From: Lachnospiraceae bacterium KH1T2
GTDB lineage: Bacteria > Bacillota > Clostridia > Lachnospirales > Lachnospiraceae
Reading direction: 5' to 3'
Assembly: GCA_900114405.1 (NCBI GenBank)
Contig: FOSY01000002.1
Location: forward strand, 124,001-188,000
Length of the DNA stretch: 64,000 nucleotides
A program made the translations under genes and the position numbers. Below, piece after piece: positions 8,301-15,801 of the stretch (the stretch's first letter is position 1; every line of letters starts with the position of its first letter). A model generated the notes under the pieces. The model had not been told where the DNA came from and searched no databases. It saw only the letters and a list, made by a program, of their open reading frames with translations.

Positions 8301-10012
8301 AGCCATTCACGATAAAGATTGCAAATTCTGAGAAAGAAGAAACTTATACTATAAAATCGATTTCGTGCAATAACCCTGCACTTGGTGGTGAATATGCTGA
8401 CCCTGATATCGACTGTTTCGACGGTAAGTATTATATCTACCCGACAACCGACGGCTATTCCGGCTGGAGTGGATATCAGTTCAAAGTATTTTCGTCTGAT
8501 GATCTTGTAAATTGGAAAGATGAAGGGGTGATCCTTGATCTTAAGCAAGACAGCGATGCCGATACCAAGAATAAAAACGGTGTAAAAATTGCTTCTGTAC
8601 CTTGGTCAGATGGCAGTGCATGGGCTCCTACAATAGAGGAAAGAAACGGTAAGTACTATTTTTATTTCTGCGGAAATGATACTGCAACAAATGCTAAGGC
8701 AATAGGTGTTGCTTATGCTGATTCGCCAACAGGGCCATTTACTGTTAAAGATGAAGCACTTATCTCAATTAAAACATGCCAAAATGCCGGAATCAACATG
8801 GGACAGGCGATAGATCCTTCTGTATTCAAGGATGATGACGGCACATATTGGCTTTCCTTTGGAAATGGAAATGCTGCGATAGTTAAGCTTAATGATGACA
8901 TGACAAGCATTGATACTTCAACAATGAAAAATGTCAGTGGACTTAATGATTTCAGAGAATCACTCATTATAACTAAGCGAGATGGTGTATATCACTATAC
9001 ATGGTCTTGTGATGATACCGGTTCCGAGAATTATCATATAAACTATGGTACATCTGATACCCTTGGAGGCGATGTAACCTACAGAGGTACGATTCTTTCA
9101 AAAGATGCAAATAATGATATTTTAGGTACAGGACATCATTCTATACTCAACGTACCCGGAACTGACGACTGGTATATCGCATATGCAAGATTTATGACAC
9201 CACTTGGTCAGATTTCAAGCGGATATGGCTATCACAGAGAAGTTTGCATCGATAAGTTTAATTTTGATGAAAACGGCTTTATGAAAAAGGTAACACCGAC
9301 AAACATTGGAATAACAGAACCTGTATATGTAAAAGGATATGAACCACAGCCGTCTACTCCTAGCGAAAATGTAACACCTGGTGAAGACGTAACACCTAGT
9401 GAAAACGTAGCGCCTGATGAAGACGTAACACCTAGCGAAAATAAGTCGCCTAATGCAAATGTTAATCCTAGTGAGGAAATTACACCGAGTGAAAATAAGA
9501 CACCAAGTGAGGTTCCTTCACCTTCAGAAAATACTGTTTCAAATGACAATACTCCAACAGCACCTGCCGATAATATCATCACCGGTGATAATGCGGCATT
9601 AAGCTTTGGAAACAAATACACATTAAAAACCGGTTTCAAAGTTAAAAAGTTTGTTGTCAGTGATAAGAAAGTTCTCAGCGTTACAAAGAAAGGTAAAATA
9701 AAGGTAAAACATGCTGGAACAGTAACAATTACAGCAATAGGTAAAAATAACGAGGAAAAAGTATTCTCAAATATTATCGTCGAGAAGCCAACACTTAAAG
9801 CACTTACTGTAAATTCAACCGAAAGTATCGATATTTCAAAAATGCTTGATGGTATTAAGTACACTTCACCAACTGCATACAGATCATCAAATACCAATGT
9901 TGCAGAAATTGATTCAGAGGGAAAAATCACCATTAAGAGCAAAGGAAAAACTACGATCACGGTTCAATTTGGTGCAAAGAAATATAAGAAAGCGCTTAAA
10001 GTAAAAATCTAA
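5384..10012 (+). CDS. Secreted multidomain glycoside hydrolase with two GH43 domains
   Basis: 1542 residues from ATG 5384 (GAAAGGAGAGG before it; an upstream in-frame TTG at 5300 falls in the leader hairpin). Order: signal peptide (1-31, ending at VMAKE); LamG-like domain (33-249); atrophied Ig-like domain (253-352); first GH43 five-blade propeller (about 360-686) with candidate triad D406 (IRDPF), D538 (IDTS) and E610 (VEGPEFF); second LamG (700-909); spacer; second GH43 (about 996-1316) with D1006 (ADPDID), D1144 (AIDPS) and E1192 (FRESL); Pro/Ser/Thr/Glu linker of TPSEN-type repeats (1323-1389); two Ig-like repeats (1403-1542). GH43 enzymes release arabinose or xylose from arabinoxylan or arabinan; LamG domains probably bind sugar chains. 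There is no sortase signal or SLH domain. The C-terminal Ig repeats may associate with the wall. It fits with the aldouronate regulon downstream. Confidence 0.9.
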   Translation: MSKKWKRQAMGVVLSAAMAVTALPVTALPVMAKEPEELLHFTFDNLTNGFQSNGYKAKIVGNKYDINDDSSYGKVLNLGGKTYLNVADENGKSPLTGLDELTVNYYSKPAAGGHNGWTFFATRDDETPHYLSSEHYIGIMDKADSVKAERHLVDNSSRPAALETKTESGWKMVTVVYEADKSTLYINGEKVSEEKSDAKLTDILQDNSTLKIGKSNWGEEYFAGELDDYSIYAGALSKEEIAELYENKSNETVLSTNEKIHKVADSLEIPNADCIKGNITLPTENEYGAKITWKSSDPDVINDKDDEAENYGKIPAGVVHRGKEDKKVTLTATISLDGEEETKQFEVNVVKKADKKQLDKYLFTFFPSNDDENLYFSAGSDHLHFKDLNDGKPVLTSSIGDEGIRDPFIFRSAEGDHFYIIATDLKVNETGWGNAQYNGSLKMLVWESDDLVNWSEPRLVDVGLTDKDFENYGKVSCLWAPEAIYDEKTGEYVVFWASMTTEDGVSHQITYYSKTRDFVNFTTAEKYIDRGDKQHCIDTSIVEANGKYYRVSADTNANGGLKSEIIIETSDSVLGEWTRLCNMDDLSGGMQNYDKYYAEEKVPFVGGKVEGPEFFTLNDGKTWGLYVDNYGGIGYIPTTTTDISDTTGKSWTAYTSDQFDFGSLKKRHGSIIGITEDEYEAIMDKWYVEHDTPSCDEEESETPVLSYEFDEASNGTIADVSGNHDASLKGNATVTEGSEKGKVLKLDGNKSYLEIPQGFFDGRDVCTISFDMKPSTVDGNFFNFTVGLDNSKYFYLRSRENSTYMAITTNSWQNEQGLSVNTDSVKNTWTHYDVVFDKDKMSLYINGILKGSRNISISFSDLGSDLISYLGKSFYDADSYVNGSYDNFKVYNRALSEAEIAKNSNIELPLLKSVTAEDITFITQKIDDEAKEATLYYSINNTSGDVTDAKLNFELLTGAKVIDNSAESFDLTKPFTIKIANSEKEETYTIKSISCNNPALGGEYADPDIDCFDGKYYIYPTTDGYSGWSGYQFKVFSSDDLVNWKDEGVILDLKQDSDADTKNKNGVKIASVPWSDGSAWAPTIEERNGKYYFYFCGNDTATNAKAIGVAYADSPTGPFTVKDEALISIKTCQNAGINMGQAIDPSVFKDDDGTYWLSFGNGNAAIVKLNDDMTSIDTSTMKNVSGLNDFRESLIITKRDGVYHYTWSCDDTGSENYHINYGTSDTLGGDVTYRGTILSKDANNDILGTGHHSILNVPGTDDWYIAYARFMTPLGQISSGYGYHREVCIDKFNFDENGFMKKVTPTNIGITEPVYVKGYEPQPSTPSENVTPGEDVTPSENVAPDEDVTPSENKSPNANVNPSEEITPSENKTPSEVPSPSENTVSNDNTPTAPADNIITGDNAALSFGNKYTLKTGFKVKKFVVSDKKVLSVTKKGKIKVKHAGTVTITAIGKNNEEKVFSNIIVEKPTLKALTVNSTESIDISKMLDGIKYTSPTAYRSSNTNVAEIDSEGKITIKSKGKTTITVQFGAKKYKKALKVKI

Positions 10013-10078
10013 TTTTACCTTTAGTGTTTTTACCTTGAGTTTAATAATCCGGTCTTTGACAGCTTAACAGCAATTAAA

Positions 10079-10120
10079 GGCGCCAAAAGTCTTAAGAAAT
10101 CTGGCTTTTGGCGCCTTTTT
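10079..10120 (+). terminator. Terminator of the GH43 gene
   Basis: The perfect arms GGCGCCAAAAG and CTTTTGGCGCC enclose a 15-nt loop and run into TTTTT. Confidence 0.92.
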
Positions 10121-10132
10121 AATATTCTTCTT

Positions 10133-10188
10133 GCAAATCGCTTGCGATTTGCGGGTTCAGACTGTCATAGAGCAGGCGCTTTGAACCC
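10133..10188. repeat. Double palindrome after the GH43 terminator
   Basis: GCAAATCGC with GCGATTTGC (2-nt loop) is followed at once by GGGTTC with GAACCC around 24 nt. No T run follows. It has the look of a small dispersed repeat, but no second copy is in this window. The rest of 10013-10366 holds only terminators. Confidence 0.5.
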
Positions 10189-10245
10189 ATAACGCTGTAT
10201 CCGGCGATTGTTCTTATGCTTTTGGTACTGCGGAAAAATAACGGG

Positions 10246-10303
10246 AAAATAAAAAACTGCCACAATACGGGTGCACGGATTCACCGGTATCTTTAGCAGT
10301 TTT
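10246..10303 (-). terminator. Terminator of the leftward abiE-like pair
   Basis: GCAGTTTT and AAAACTGC form the outer stem, with an inner CACC/GGTG stem. On the minus strand the outer arm is followed by TTTTATTTT. Confidence 0.6.
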
Positions 10304-10366
10304 GGTGTTTTATGAGCCATACCATATCAAAGTGCGAAATGGCTGGCAATATAAATTATGAAAATA

Positions 10367-10736
10367 TCAGAATAGTTTGTCTGCGATTTCTCTCAGTGTG
10401 AGAGAAGTCTGCTCATATGTTACATCATCAGAGATCAGCGTTCTGGTAATACTATCGTAGTCGCTCTTGTAGAATTCTTTATCAAGGAACTCTGTTATGA
10501 GCGATTTTATATTTACGCCTTCTTTTACGGAAGGGCATATCGGGAGCTGTGAGCGATGGTCACGAACCTGCTGTATAAGATCCATAAAAGAATCGTCAAT
10601 TGTAATGGTCGGATAGAGCATATGGAGATCATACAAGTGTCTTGAGAAACGCGTTGTTTGATTCTGCGATGCCTGTCTGTGCGTTGGTTTCTGTTATGAC
10701 CTCGGTGAAGAGATCCTTATCGTTATGCAAGTACAT
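10367..10736 (-). pseudogene. AbiEii-type nucleotidyltransferase toxin, internally deleted and frameshifted
   Basis: Reading leftward, ATG at 10736 opens MYLHNDKDLFTEVITETN..GIAES, the usual AbiEii N-terminus, but this frame stops at about 10635. A second frame picks up as QNQTTRFSRHLYDLHMLYPT and runs to the stop at 10367, matching the family C-terminus (SRHLYDLHML). The nucleotidyltransferase core with its GGT and metal-binding motifs, about 170 residues, is missing. The start overlaps the antitoxin stop by 14 bp, as in intact AbiE operons. So this is the remnant of a type IV toxin that should be inactive. Identification rests on the two end motifs and the neighbour. Confidence 0.75.
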
Positions 10737-11346
10737 GATCTAACCTCATTTCATAGTAATACCGAAAAGTTGAATCAGGGTATCTTCTAATATACTGGTC
10801 AACATCGTCTCTTGTGATATGGTTCGCAAGAGAATATTTTTTAATCTTTTCTCTTGCTTCATCATAATCGCTGTCAAGGTAGGAGTCCAGATTTTTTAAT
10901 AATTCTAAAAGCTGGAGAACCTTAACATTTTCATCGGAGATGGGGACATTCGTCTTTCTGACGATGAAGGACTGTTTGCCGATCATCACTTCCCTTACGA
11001 TGGCAGCTATATTATTGCTGACGATTTCCTTCTTCATCGGAACCTGTAAAGACAGTCCGATGATGTTGGCAAAGGTGCTGCCGGAATAATAACCGTCCGT
11101 CCTTCCGCCACGGGAGATGTACTTATATCTGGCAACCGTTTCGGGAGTCGGACCTGCGGATGAACTAAAGCGGGTCTTTTTCGGAATATAATATATCCCT
11201 TTTTCATATCTCACGATTTTACCGGCGTCAGCAAGAGTTTTAATCTGCTGGCGAAAGTTGTCACGTCGCATTCCCTCTATGTGAATATCATCGAGGAAGA
11301 TCGGTTCCCCATCCTTGTAATGTTCTTTCAAATATTCAAAAAGCAT
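10723..11346 (-). CDS. AbiEi-like antitoxin/DUF6088 winged-helix protein
   Basis: 207 residues, ATG at 11346 with AAGGAG upstream. The N-terminal winged helix (about 1-60, FRQQIKTLADAGKIVRYEKGIYYIP) is the usual fold for AbiEi antitoxins and DUF6088 proteins, which autoregulate by binding repeats in their promoter. The rest (VARYKYISRGGRTDGYYSG, then FANIIGLSLQVP) fits the family's C-terminal effector domain. It appears full length. Because its toxin partner is deleted, it is an orphan antitoxin that may still repress its promoter or give cross-immunity. Confidence 0.75.
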   Translation of the reverse strand: MLFEYLKEHYKDGEPIFLDDIHIEGMRRDNFRQQIKTLADAGKIVRYEKGIYYIPKKTRFSSSAGPTPETVARYKYISRGGRTDGYYSGSTFANIIGLSLQVPMKKEIVSNNIAAIVREVMIGKQSFIVRKTNVPISDENVKVLQLLELLKNLDSYLDSDYDEAREKIKKYSLANHITRDDVDQYIRRYPDSTFRYYYEMRLDHVLA

Positions 11347-11403
11347 AGACTGCTCCTTATAAAATCACGATACATAATATATAATATGATACAAAGTGAA
11401 TTA

Positions 11404-11459
11404 TAAGCCATAAAAAATCGCAAGTCAACCTCTCATGACCGGTTTTTTATGGCTTTTTG
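11404..11459 (+). terminator. Strong hairpin upstream of the abiE-like genes
   Basis: AGCCATAAAAAATCG and CGGTTTTTTATGGCT pair over 14 of 15 positions and run into TTTT on the plus strand. No intact plus-strand gene lies before it; it may shield the region or be left from a lost gene. The rest of 11347-11908 has only the small frame noted at 11605 and the PAP2 gene leader. Confidence 0.5.
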
Positions 11460-11604
11460 CGGCTATTTCAGGGGGAGGTGAGGCTTATCGTAAGAAAAAA
11501 ATAAAATATTTTTCATTTTATCCGTGATGTTTTGGCATACCAAAACACAGTAAGGGAGTGTAAGGATGTTTTGAAGGTTCCTTACGAAAGGGAGGAACTT
11601 TTGA

Positions 11605-11715
11605 ATGAATGAGTCTGAAAAGCGTGAGGTGGAGGACGACTTTTGGAAATTTATGAGAGACTCCATCTGGTACTGTGCAAGGAACGTGACAAGGAGTGCC
11701 AGTGCTGCGGAATAA
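11605..11715 (+). CDS. Possible 36-residue small protein
   Basis: A short frame with a good ribosome site (GGGAGGAAC, then 7 nt, then ATG). It reads MNESEKREVEDDFWKFMRD and then IWYCARNVTRSASAAE. The charged N-terminal half looks coding, but it could equally be the intact start of a truncated gene. No family is recognised. It lies in the otherwise empty stretch between the abiE-like genes and the PAP2 gene. Confidence 0.3.
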   Translation: MNESEKREVEDDFWKFMRDSIWYCARNVTRSASAAE

Positions 11716-11908
11716 ATAGTCTGCGATCTGGCATTGCATCTAAAAATATACAGATCTGTTTGTAAAGTAGTAAATTATCTATGCCGATGCAAAAAGAAAG
11801 CATAATGGTAATTCGGATTGTATATCTGAATATCAAGGTTAAACCATTACGATTGAGATTTATTTGCAGACAATCCTTAAATGAAAGTTTTTTATGGAGG
11901 AGTTCCTT

Positions 11909-12811
11909 ATGGAATGGGAAGTCAGGATAATTGAATGGATACAGGAGAATTTCGGAGATTTTAGCCGGATTGCAGGGAAGTTTTTCGCTTTTTTAGGCGG
12001 AGAGACGGGATTGATGATAATGCTGCTTATCGTGATGTTTTGCTGGAAGAAAGAAGTGGGAATACGACTTGCGCTGGTTATTGCATCTTTGAATTCTTTT
12101 CTTCCGATGATTAAGGCTGTTACGATGAGGCTCCGGCCATATATGGAGTATCCAAACAGGGTGGAAGCGCAGGCACTGGTGGATTCAAGTGCGGATGCAC
12201 AGGATGTTGCTGCACAGGGATATTCATTCCCAAGTATGCATAGTGCGTCCATTACCGCCTTCTACGTTACGCTGGCGTATAAAGTAAAAAAAAGATGGTT
12301 TTGGATTCTTGCATTCTGCCTTTCATTTTTGGTCGGTGTTTCCCGGATGGCAGTTGGTGTGCATTATCCGACAGACGTTTTAGCCGGATGGGTATTGGGA
12401 CTTGCAGTGATAGGAATCTTTTCGCTGATGGACAGGTTTGTGGAAAAGACATGGATTCGTCATCTTATATTATTAGCGATGGCTTTGCCGGGAGCGTTTT
12501 TTGTTCGTACGCATGAATATTTTACTGCGCTTGGAACGCTGATCGGCATTATTATGGCAATTCACTTTGAAGAAAAGTATGTGGGTTATAAGGATACCCG
12601 AAATGTTTTTGCAATGATACTTCGTGTACTCTGTGCGTTTCTCATCTTCTTTGCAATGAATAAATTGCTGAAAATGCCTTTTCGTAGTGAATTCCTTGCC
12701 TGTGCTCGCTTAGATGCACTTCTTATCAGAGCGGCACGATATGCGGTCACATTATTTGTGATCATGGGAATTTATCCTAAAGTTTTCCCAATCTTTGAAA
12801 AGATAAAATGA
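11909..12811 (+). CDS. PAP2-family membrane phosphatase
   Basis: 300 residues. The start is ATG 11909 because GGAGGAG (11897-11903) sits inside the alternative start at 11894. The acid-phosphatase signature is complete: KAVTMRLRP (KxxxxxxRP), PSMHS (SGH-equivalent motif) and SRMAVGVHYPTDVLAG (SRxxxxxHxxxD). At least seven hydrophobic segments surround it. Family members dephosphorylate undecaprenyl pyrophosphate or phosphatidate on the outer face of the membrane. The long C-terminal membrane part after residue 180 is like those of Lachnospiraceae homologues. The exact substrate is open. Confidence 0.88.
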   Translation: MEWEVRIIEWIQENFGDFSRIAGKFFAFLGGETGLMIMLLIVMFCWKKEVGIRLALVIASLNSFLPMIKAVTMRLRPYMEYPNRVEAQALVDSSADAQDVAAQGYSFPSMHSASITAFYVTLAYKVKKRWFWILAFCLSFLVGVSRMAVGVHYPTDVLAGWVLGLAVIGIFSLMDRFVEKTWIRHLILLAMALPGAFFVRTHEYFTALGTLIGIIMAIHFEEKYVGYKDTRNVFAMILRVLCAFLIFFAMNKLLKMPFRSEFLACARLDALLIRAARYAVTLFVIMGIYPKVFPIFEKIK

Positions 12812-12823
12812 AAATCAACAAAT

Positions 12824-12858
12824 GGCGTTTCACTTCTTCGGAGGTGAGGCGCTTTTTC
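12824..12858 (+). terminator. Terminator of the PAP2 gene
   Basis: GCGTTTCAC with GTGAGGCGC (two G-T pairs) around a short loop, then TTTTT. A frame at 12808-13038 overlaps this hairpin and copy 2 of the hairpin element and is not accepted as a gene. Confidence 0.7.
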
Positions 12859-13015
12859 CTGTTTTTGACCATGAGCCATTGCTTCGATAGGGATTTTTTC
12901 TTTTGTCGTGTTTTTGTAGCGGGAGATAATCCTAATGATGTTATAGAAGATCGAATGTTGTCATTTAAGCCGGAGCGGACAGTATTTGACTTACAGGAAA
13001 TGCATCAGAAAATGG

Positions 13016-13126
13016 CTAGTGTTTTGGCACATTCATAATTAAACTTATGTCATAGCTTGAATGAGCCTTATGCTGGCGATTTCAAGATAGGACATTAGTT
13101 TAATTTAGAACGTGTCAATGCACTAG
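13016..13126 (+). repeat. Covarying hairpin element, copy 2 of 3
   Basis: A 111-bp imperfect palindrome with ends CTAGTG and CACTAG. Helices are GGCACATTC with GAACGTGTC, AATTAAACT with AGTTTAATT, ATGTC with GACAT, and CTTGAA with TTCAAG. The apical loop is TGAGCCTTATGCTGGC. It is about 92% identical to copy 3; the GT to CC change in one arm is matched by AC to GG in the other. It ends 67 bp before the Rpn-type pseudogene start. Confidence 0.85.
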
Positions 13127-13193
13127 ACTTTGAAACTATTCATTGTTTCAAGGAAAAAATTGTGAGATAATTATAGAGAAAAGAGAGGAATTT

Positions 13194-13479
13194 ATGGAAA
13201 CGACACAGATTAACGTCCAGTATAAAAATAGCGCATAGAGCGGAGGTTTTGGACATGTGTATTACAGAATTTAATGAAAAGTCGTTTGTTGAAGGCATTA
13301 AAGAAGAAGGTAGAGAAGAAGGACGTGCTGAAGGACGTGCCGAGGGACTTGCTGAAGGTGAAGACCGTGTCATGAAATTATTGGAATATCTTCTGGATAA
13401 CGGATTGTTAGAAGATCTGAAACGAGTAAGGGAAGATTCTGCATACAAAGAGGAATTATTTAAAAAGTTAGGATTATAA
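13194..13479 (+). pseudogene. Rpn/PD-(D/E)XK transposase-like gene with internal deletion
   Basis: ATG 13194 (after GAGAGG) reads METTQINVQYKNSA and then stop. NVQYK is the usual start of these Lachnospiraceae nuclease/transposase-like proteins. After a frame change the text goes straight to the family's tail: HRAEVLDMCITEFNEKSF, then the charged repeat EEGREEGRAEGRAEG and a final helix LLEDLKRV. The roughly 200-residue nuclease core is absent. The gene is a remnant. The tail alone could be translated from ATG 13255. Confidence 0.65.
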
Positions 13480-13552
13480 TTTTTCACGACAGAGTGGGAA
13501 CACGTTAAGATAAGGTCATAAGAAAAGGCACTATCGATAGATGAATTGGTTG

Positions 13553-13595
13553 AAATAACCGCTCAAAGTTTCTCAGGCTAGGGGCGGTTATTTTT
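13553..13595 (+). terminator. Terminator after the Rpn-type remnant
   Basis: AAATAACCGC pairs with GCGGTTATTT around a 21-nt loop, with TTTTT at the end. Confidence 0.75.
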
Positions 13596-13667
13596 GTGTC
13601 TTGGAATCATGCTTACCTAACATGTGTTCATCGGTTAACAAAAAAGAAAGATTTGTAGGGATGATAG

Positions 13668-14819
13668 ATGGCAAGATATAAGCTTGAAGATATATTTGAT
13701 TTGCAGATGGGTAAGACACCTTCAAGAAATAATTCAGAATATTGGAACACTTGCGATAACAAGTGGATTTCAATTGGAGATCTTACTCAGGCAGGAAAGT
13801 ACATTACTGATACAAAAGAATATTTATCTGATGTAGCTGTTGAAGAGAGTGGAATAAAGATTATTCCGGCTAATACAGTTGTTATGAGCTTTAAATTATC
13901 GATTGGTAAGACAGCAATTACATCAGATGATATGTATTCAAACGAGGCTATAATGGCTTTTCATGATAAACATGTAGTTGACCTTATGCCAGAATACATT
14001 TATTACATGTTCAAATACAAGGACTGGGATGAGGGGACAAATAAGGCTGTTATGGGTAAGACCTTGAATAAAGCCACTTTATCAAAGGTTGAGATTGAGG
14101 TATGCCCTCTTGAAAAACAGAAGGAAATTGTTGAATTGCTGGACAAGGTTTCAACAGTTTTGGATGGAAGAAATGAAGAATTAAAGAAGCTAGATGAACT
14201 CATCAGAGCCCGATTTGTCGAGATGTTTGGCGATCCAAGAATAAATCCATTTGGATATGATACTGAAGAAATAGGAAAAACATGCAAAGTAATTACAGGA
14301 AACACACCATCTAGAAAAGTTCCCGAGTACTACGGGGATTACATGGAATGGATAAAAACCGACAATATTGTTTCAGGAGTGTTAAATCCAACTAAAGCCG
14401 CAGAATGCTTATCAGAATCTGGTGCGGAAGAAGGTAAAATTGTGGCTGAAAATGCCATATTAATGGCTTGCATTGCAGGAAGTATTGCCAGCATTGGAAG
14501 AGTTTGTGTGACTGACAGAAGGGTTGCTTTTAATCAGCAAATCAATGCCATTGTTCCTGAAAAATATAACACTTTATTCCTATATACTTTGCTTCAGATT
14601 TCCAAAGATTATTTGGTAGAGGATATCAATATGGCATTAAAAGGAATTTTGTCTAAGTCAAAATTGGAGGAAAAGGTTTTTATAGTGCCGTCAATGGAAC
14701 TCCAAAATCAATTTGCAGACTTTGTCAAACAAGTCGACAAATCAAAAGCTGCAGTACAAAAGTCACTAACTGAAACTCAAAAACTATTTGATAGTCTTAT
14801 GCAGGAATACTTTGGATGA
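13668..14819 (+). CDS. Orphan type I restriction-modification specificity subunit (HsdS)
   Basis: 383 residues from ATG 13668. Two target-recognition domains are visible. TRD1 (about 1-165) starts YKLEDIFDLQMGKTPSR, and TRD2 (about 200-345) starts EEIGKTCKVITGNTPSR. Each is followed by a conserved helix: EKQKEIVELLDKVSTVLDGR after TRD1 and ELQNQFADFVKQVDKSKAAV after TRD2. This is the canonical HsdS layout, in which each TRD reads half of a bipartite site. No hsdM or hsdR gene lies in the flanks, so it is solitary here. It may supply alternative specificity to a system elsewhere. The lipoprotein gene downstream begins 13 bp after its stop. Confidence 0.9.
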   Translation: MARYKLEDIFDLQMGKTPSRNNSEYWNTCDNKWISIGDLTQAGKYITDTKEYLSDVAVEESGIKIIPANTVVMSFKLSIGKTAITSDDMYSNEAIMAFHDKHVVDLMPEYIYYMFKYKDWDEGTNKAVMGKTLNKATLSKVEIEVCPLEKQKEIVELLDKVSTVLDGRNEELKKLDELIRARFVEMFGDPRINPFGYDTEEIGKTCKVITGNTPSRKVPEYYGDYMEWIKTDNIVSGVLNPTKAAECLSESGAEEGKIVAENAILMACIAGSIASIGRVCVTDRRVAFNQQINAIVPEKYNTLFLYTLLQISKDYLVEDINMALKGILSKSKLEEKVFIVPSMELQNQFADFVKQVDKSKAAVQKSLTETQKLFDSLMQEYFG

Positions 14820-14832
14820 TTAAGGAGTTTAT

Positions 14833-15663
14833 ATGAAAAAAATTTCTTATTTAGCAATTATAGGTGCAGCTATTGGGTTGACCGGACTTTTGCTTTCCGG
14901 ATGTTCACCAGATCAAAAAATGGCAGTGGGACATGACTCTGTCAATGAGCAGGAAGAAACTTCAACGTATGAATCCGCTGCTGAGACAGAAACCTATGCG
15001 GACATTTCCGATGAAGCCTCTGAAAATACGGAAGAAGTAAAAGATGAAACGACTAAAGAAGAGAGCATAAAACTTAAGATTAACGATGAGATAAAGTCTG
15101 AGGATGTTTCTGCTAACGAAGATAAGTTTGAAGCTTTTTATAATGCAGTAGACAAAGGTGTGGATGATGTCACAGAAATGGCTGATATATATAAAGATTC
15201 AAGCTTAGATGGAACTGTATCCATTAAGAGAAGCTCCGATGCGGATGGGTTTATAGCATACAAATTTTTATCAAACGAAGATGAGCTTTTTTCTGTTAAA
15301 AACCAAGATGAAATTCCTGGATTAGATGCGGAATACATCCAGTTTAAGGATATAGATTCTGACGGCAATGACGAAATTCTTGTGGCTTACTATACACCGG
15401 GAACCGCGATTTATACAGTTTGTGAATTTTATGTATATAGTAAGGTTGGAAATAATTGGCAGCCAATAATGACATATGATTCAAATGATGGAAATATCAA
15501 TGAATTATTAAGCGATAATCAATATTCGGACAAAGATATCGCAGATGTATACTTGGAAAATGGCGGACTTAATGTCTCTCTGAATGAAGGAGAAAAAGTA
15601 GATGGTGTATATTATCCAAAGGGTATAAAACTTCTGATATCTACAGGAGAGGATAATAAATAA
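14833..15663 (+). CDS. Lipoprotein with a Ca-binding-like DxDxDG motif
   Basis: 276 residues with a lipoprotein signal peptide (lipobox LSGC, Cys about 24). A Glu/Ser/Thr-rich acidic linker runs to about residue 75. The C-terminal half contains FKDIDSDGNDEILVAYY, a DxDxDGxxE loop as in FG-GAP/VCBS or dockerin-like calcium sites, then paired strands (EFYVYSKVGNNWQPIMTYDS). It is expected on the outer face of the membrane. The function is not known. Placement 13 bp after hsdS suggests shared transcription only. Confidence 0.7.
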   Translation: MKKISYLAIIGAAIGLTGLLLSGCSPDQKMAVGHDSVNEQEETSTYESAAETETYADISDEASENTEEVKDETTKEESIKLKINDEIKSEDVSANEDKFEAFYNAVDKGVDDVTEMADIYKDSSLDGTVSIKRSSDADGFIAYKFLSNEDELFSVKNQDEIPGLDAEYIQFKDIDSDGNDEILVAYYTPGTAIYTVCEFYVYSKVGNNWQPIMTYDSNDGNINELLSDNQYSDKDIADVYLENGGLNVSLNEGEKVDGVYYPKGIKLLISTGEDNK

Positions 15664-15674
15664 GCGGATTTCGC

Positions 15675-15723
15675 AAAGAAGCAAAACAGGCAGCAGGAAA
15701 CTGCCTGCTTTGCTTCTTTGTTT
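15675..15723 (+). terminator. Terminator of the hsdS-lipoprotein unit
   Basis: AAAGAAGCAAA with TTTGCTTCTTT and the inner CAGGCAG with CTGCCTG give a long stem followed by a T-rich stretch. Confidence 0.85.
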
Positions 15724-15741
15724 CTCATTTTGATTTCTTTA

Positions 15742-15775
15742 TTGAACTAGTATACCAGTTATGTTAGTATACTAG
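15742..15775 (+). promoter_or_regulatory. gntR promoter with overlapping operator palindromes
   Basis: A promoter TTGAAC - 17 bp - TAGTAT is covered by the perfect inverted repeat CTAGTATAC (15747-15755) and GTATACTAG (15767-15775), 11 bp apart. Each arm carries the GTATAC core known from UxuR/ExuR-type boxes (TTGGTATACCAA in E. coli). A related palindrome stands before the permease operon at 16598. Autoregulation by the FCD-type GntR protein is inferred. Confidence 0.7.
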
Positions 15776-15801
15776 CATAGCTGTACGATAAGGGGGACAA
15801 T

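Noticed and set aside
9352-9540. CRISPR-like or tandem DNA repeat
   Set aside because: The repeats are coding (TPSEN-type linker units of uneven length), with no spacers.
9232-9960. 242-codon minus-strand frame
   Set aside because: It is the antisense of the repetitive TPSEN linker and Ig domains of the GH43 protein, with Phe/Ser/Leu-rich text typical of shadow frames.
12808-13038. 76-codon frame after the PAP2 gene
   Set aside because: It runs through the PAP2 terminator and into hairpin copy 2; its end is similar to the frame at 860-1057 only because both read the same repeat.
13194-15663. Prophage or conjugative element in the accessory patch
   Set aside because: There are no phage structural, replication, relaxase or type IV secretion genes, and no tRNA or direct-repeat boundary.
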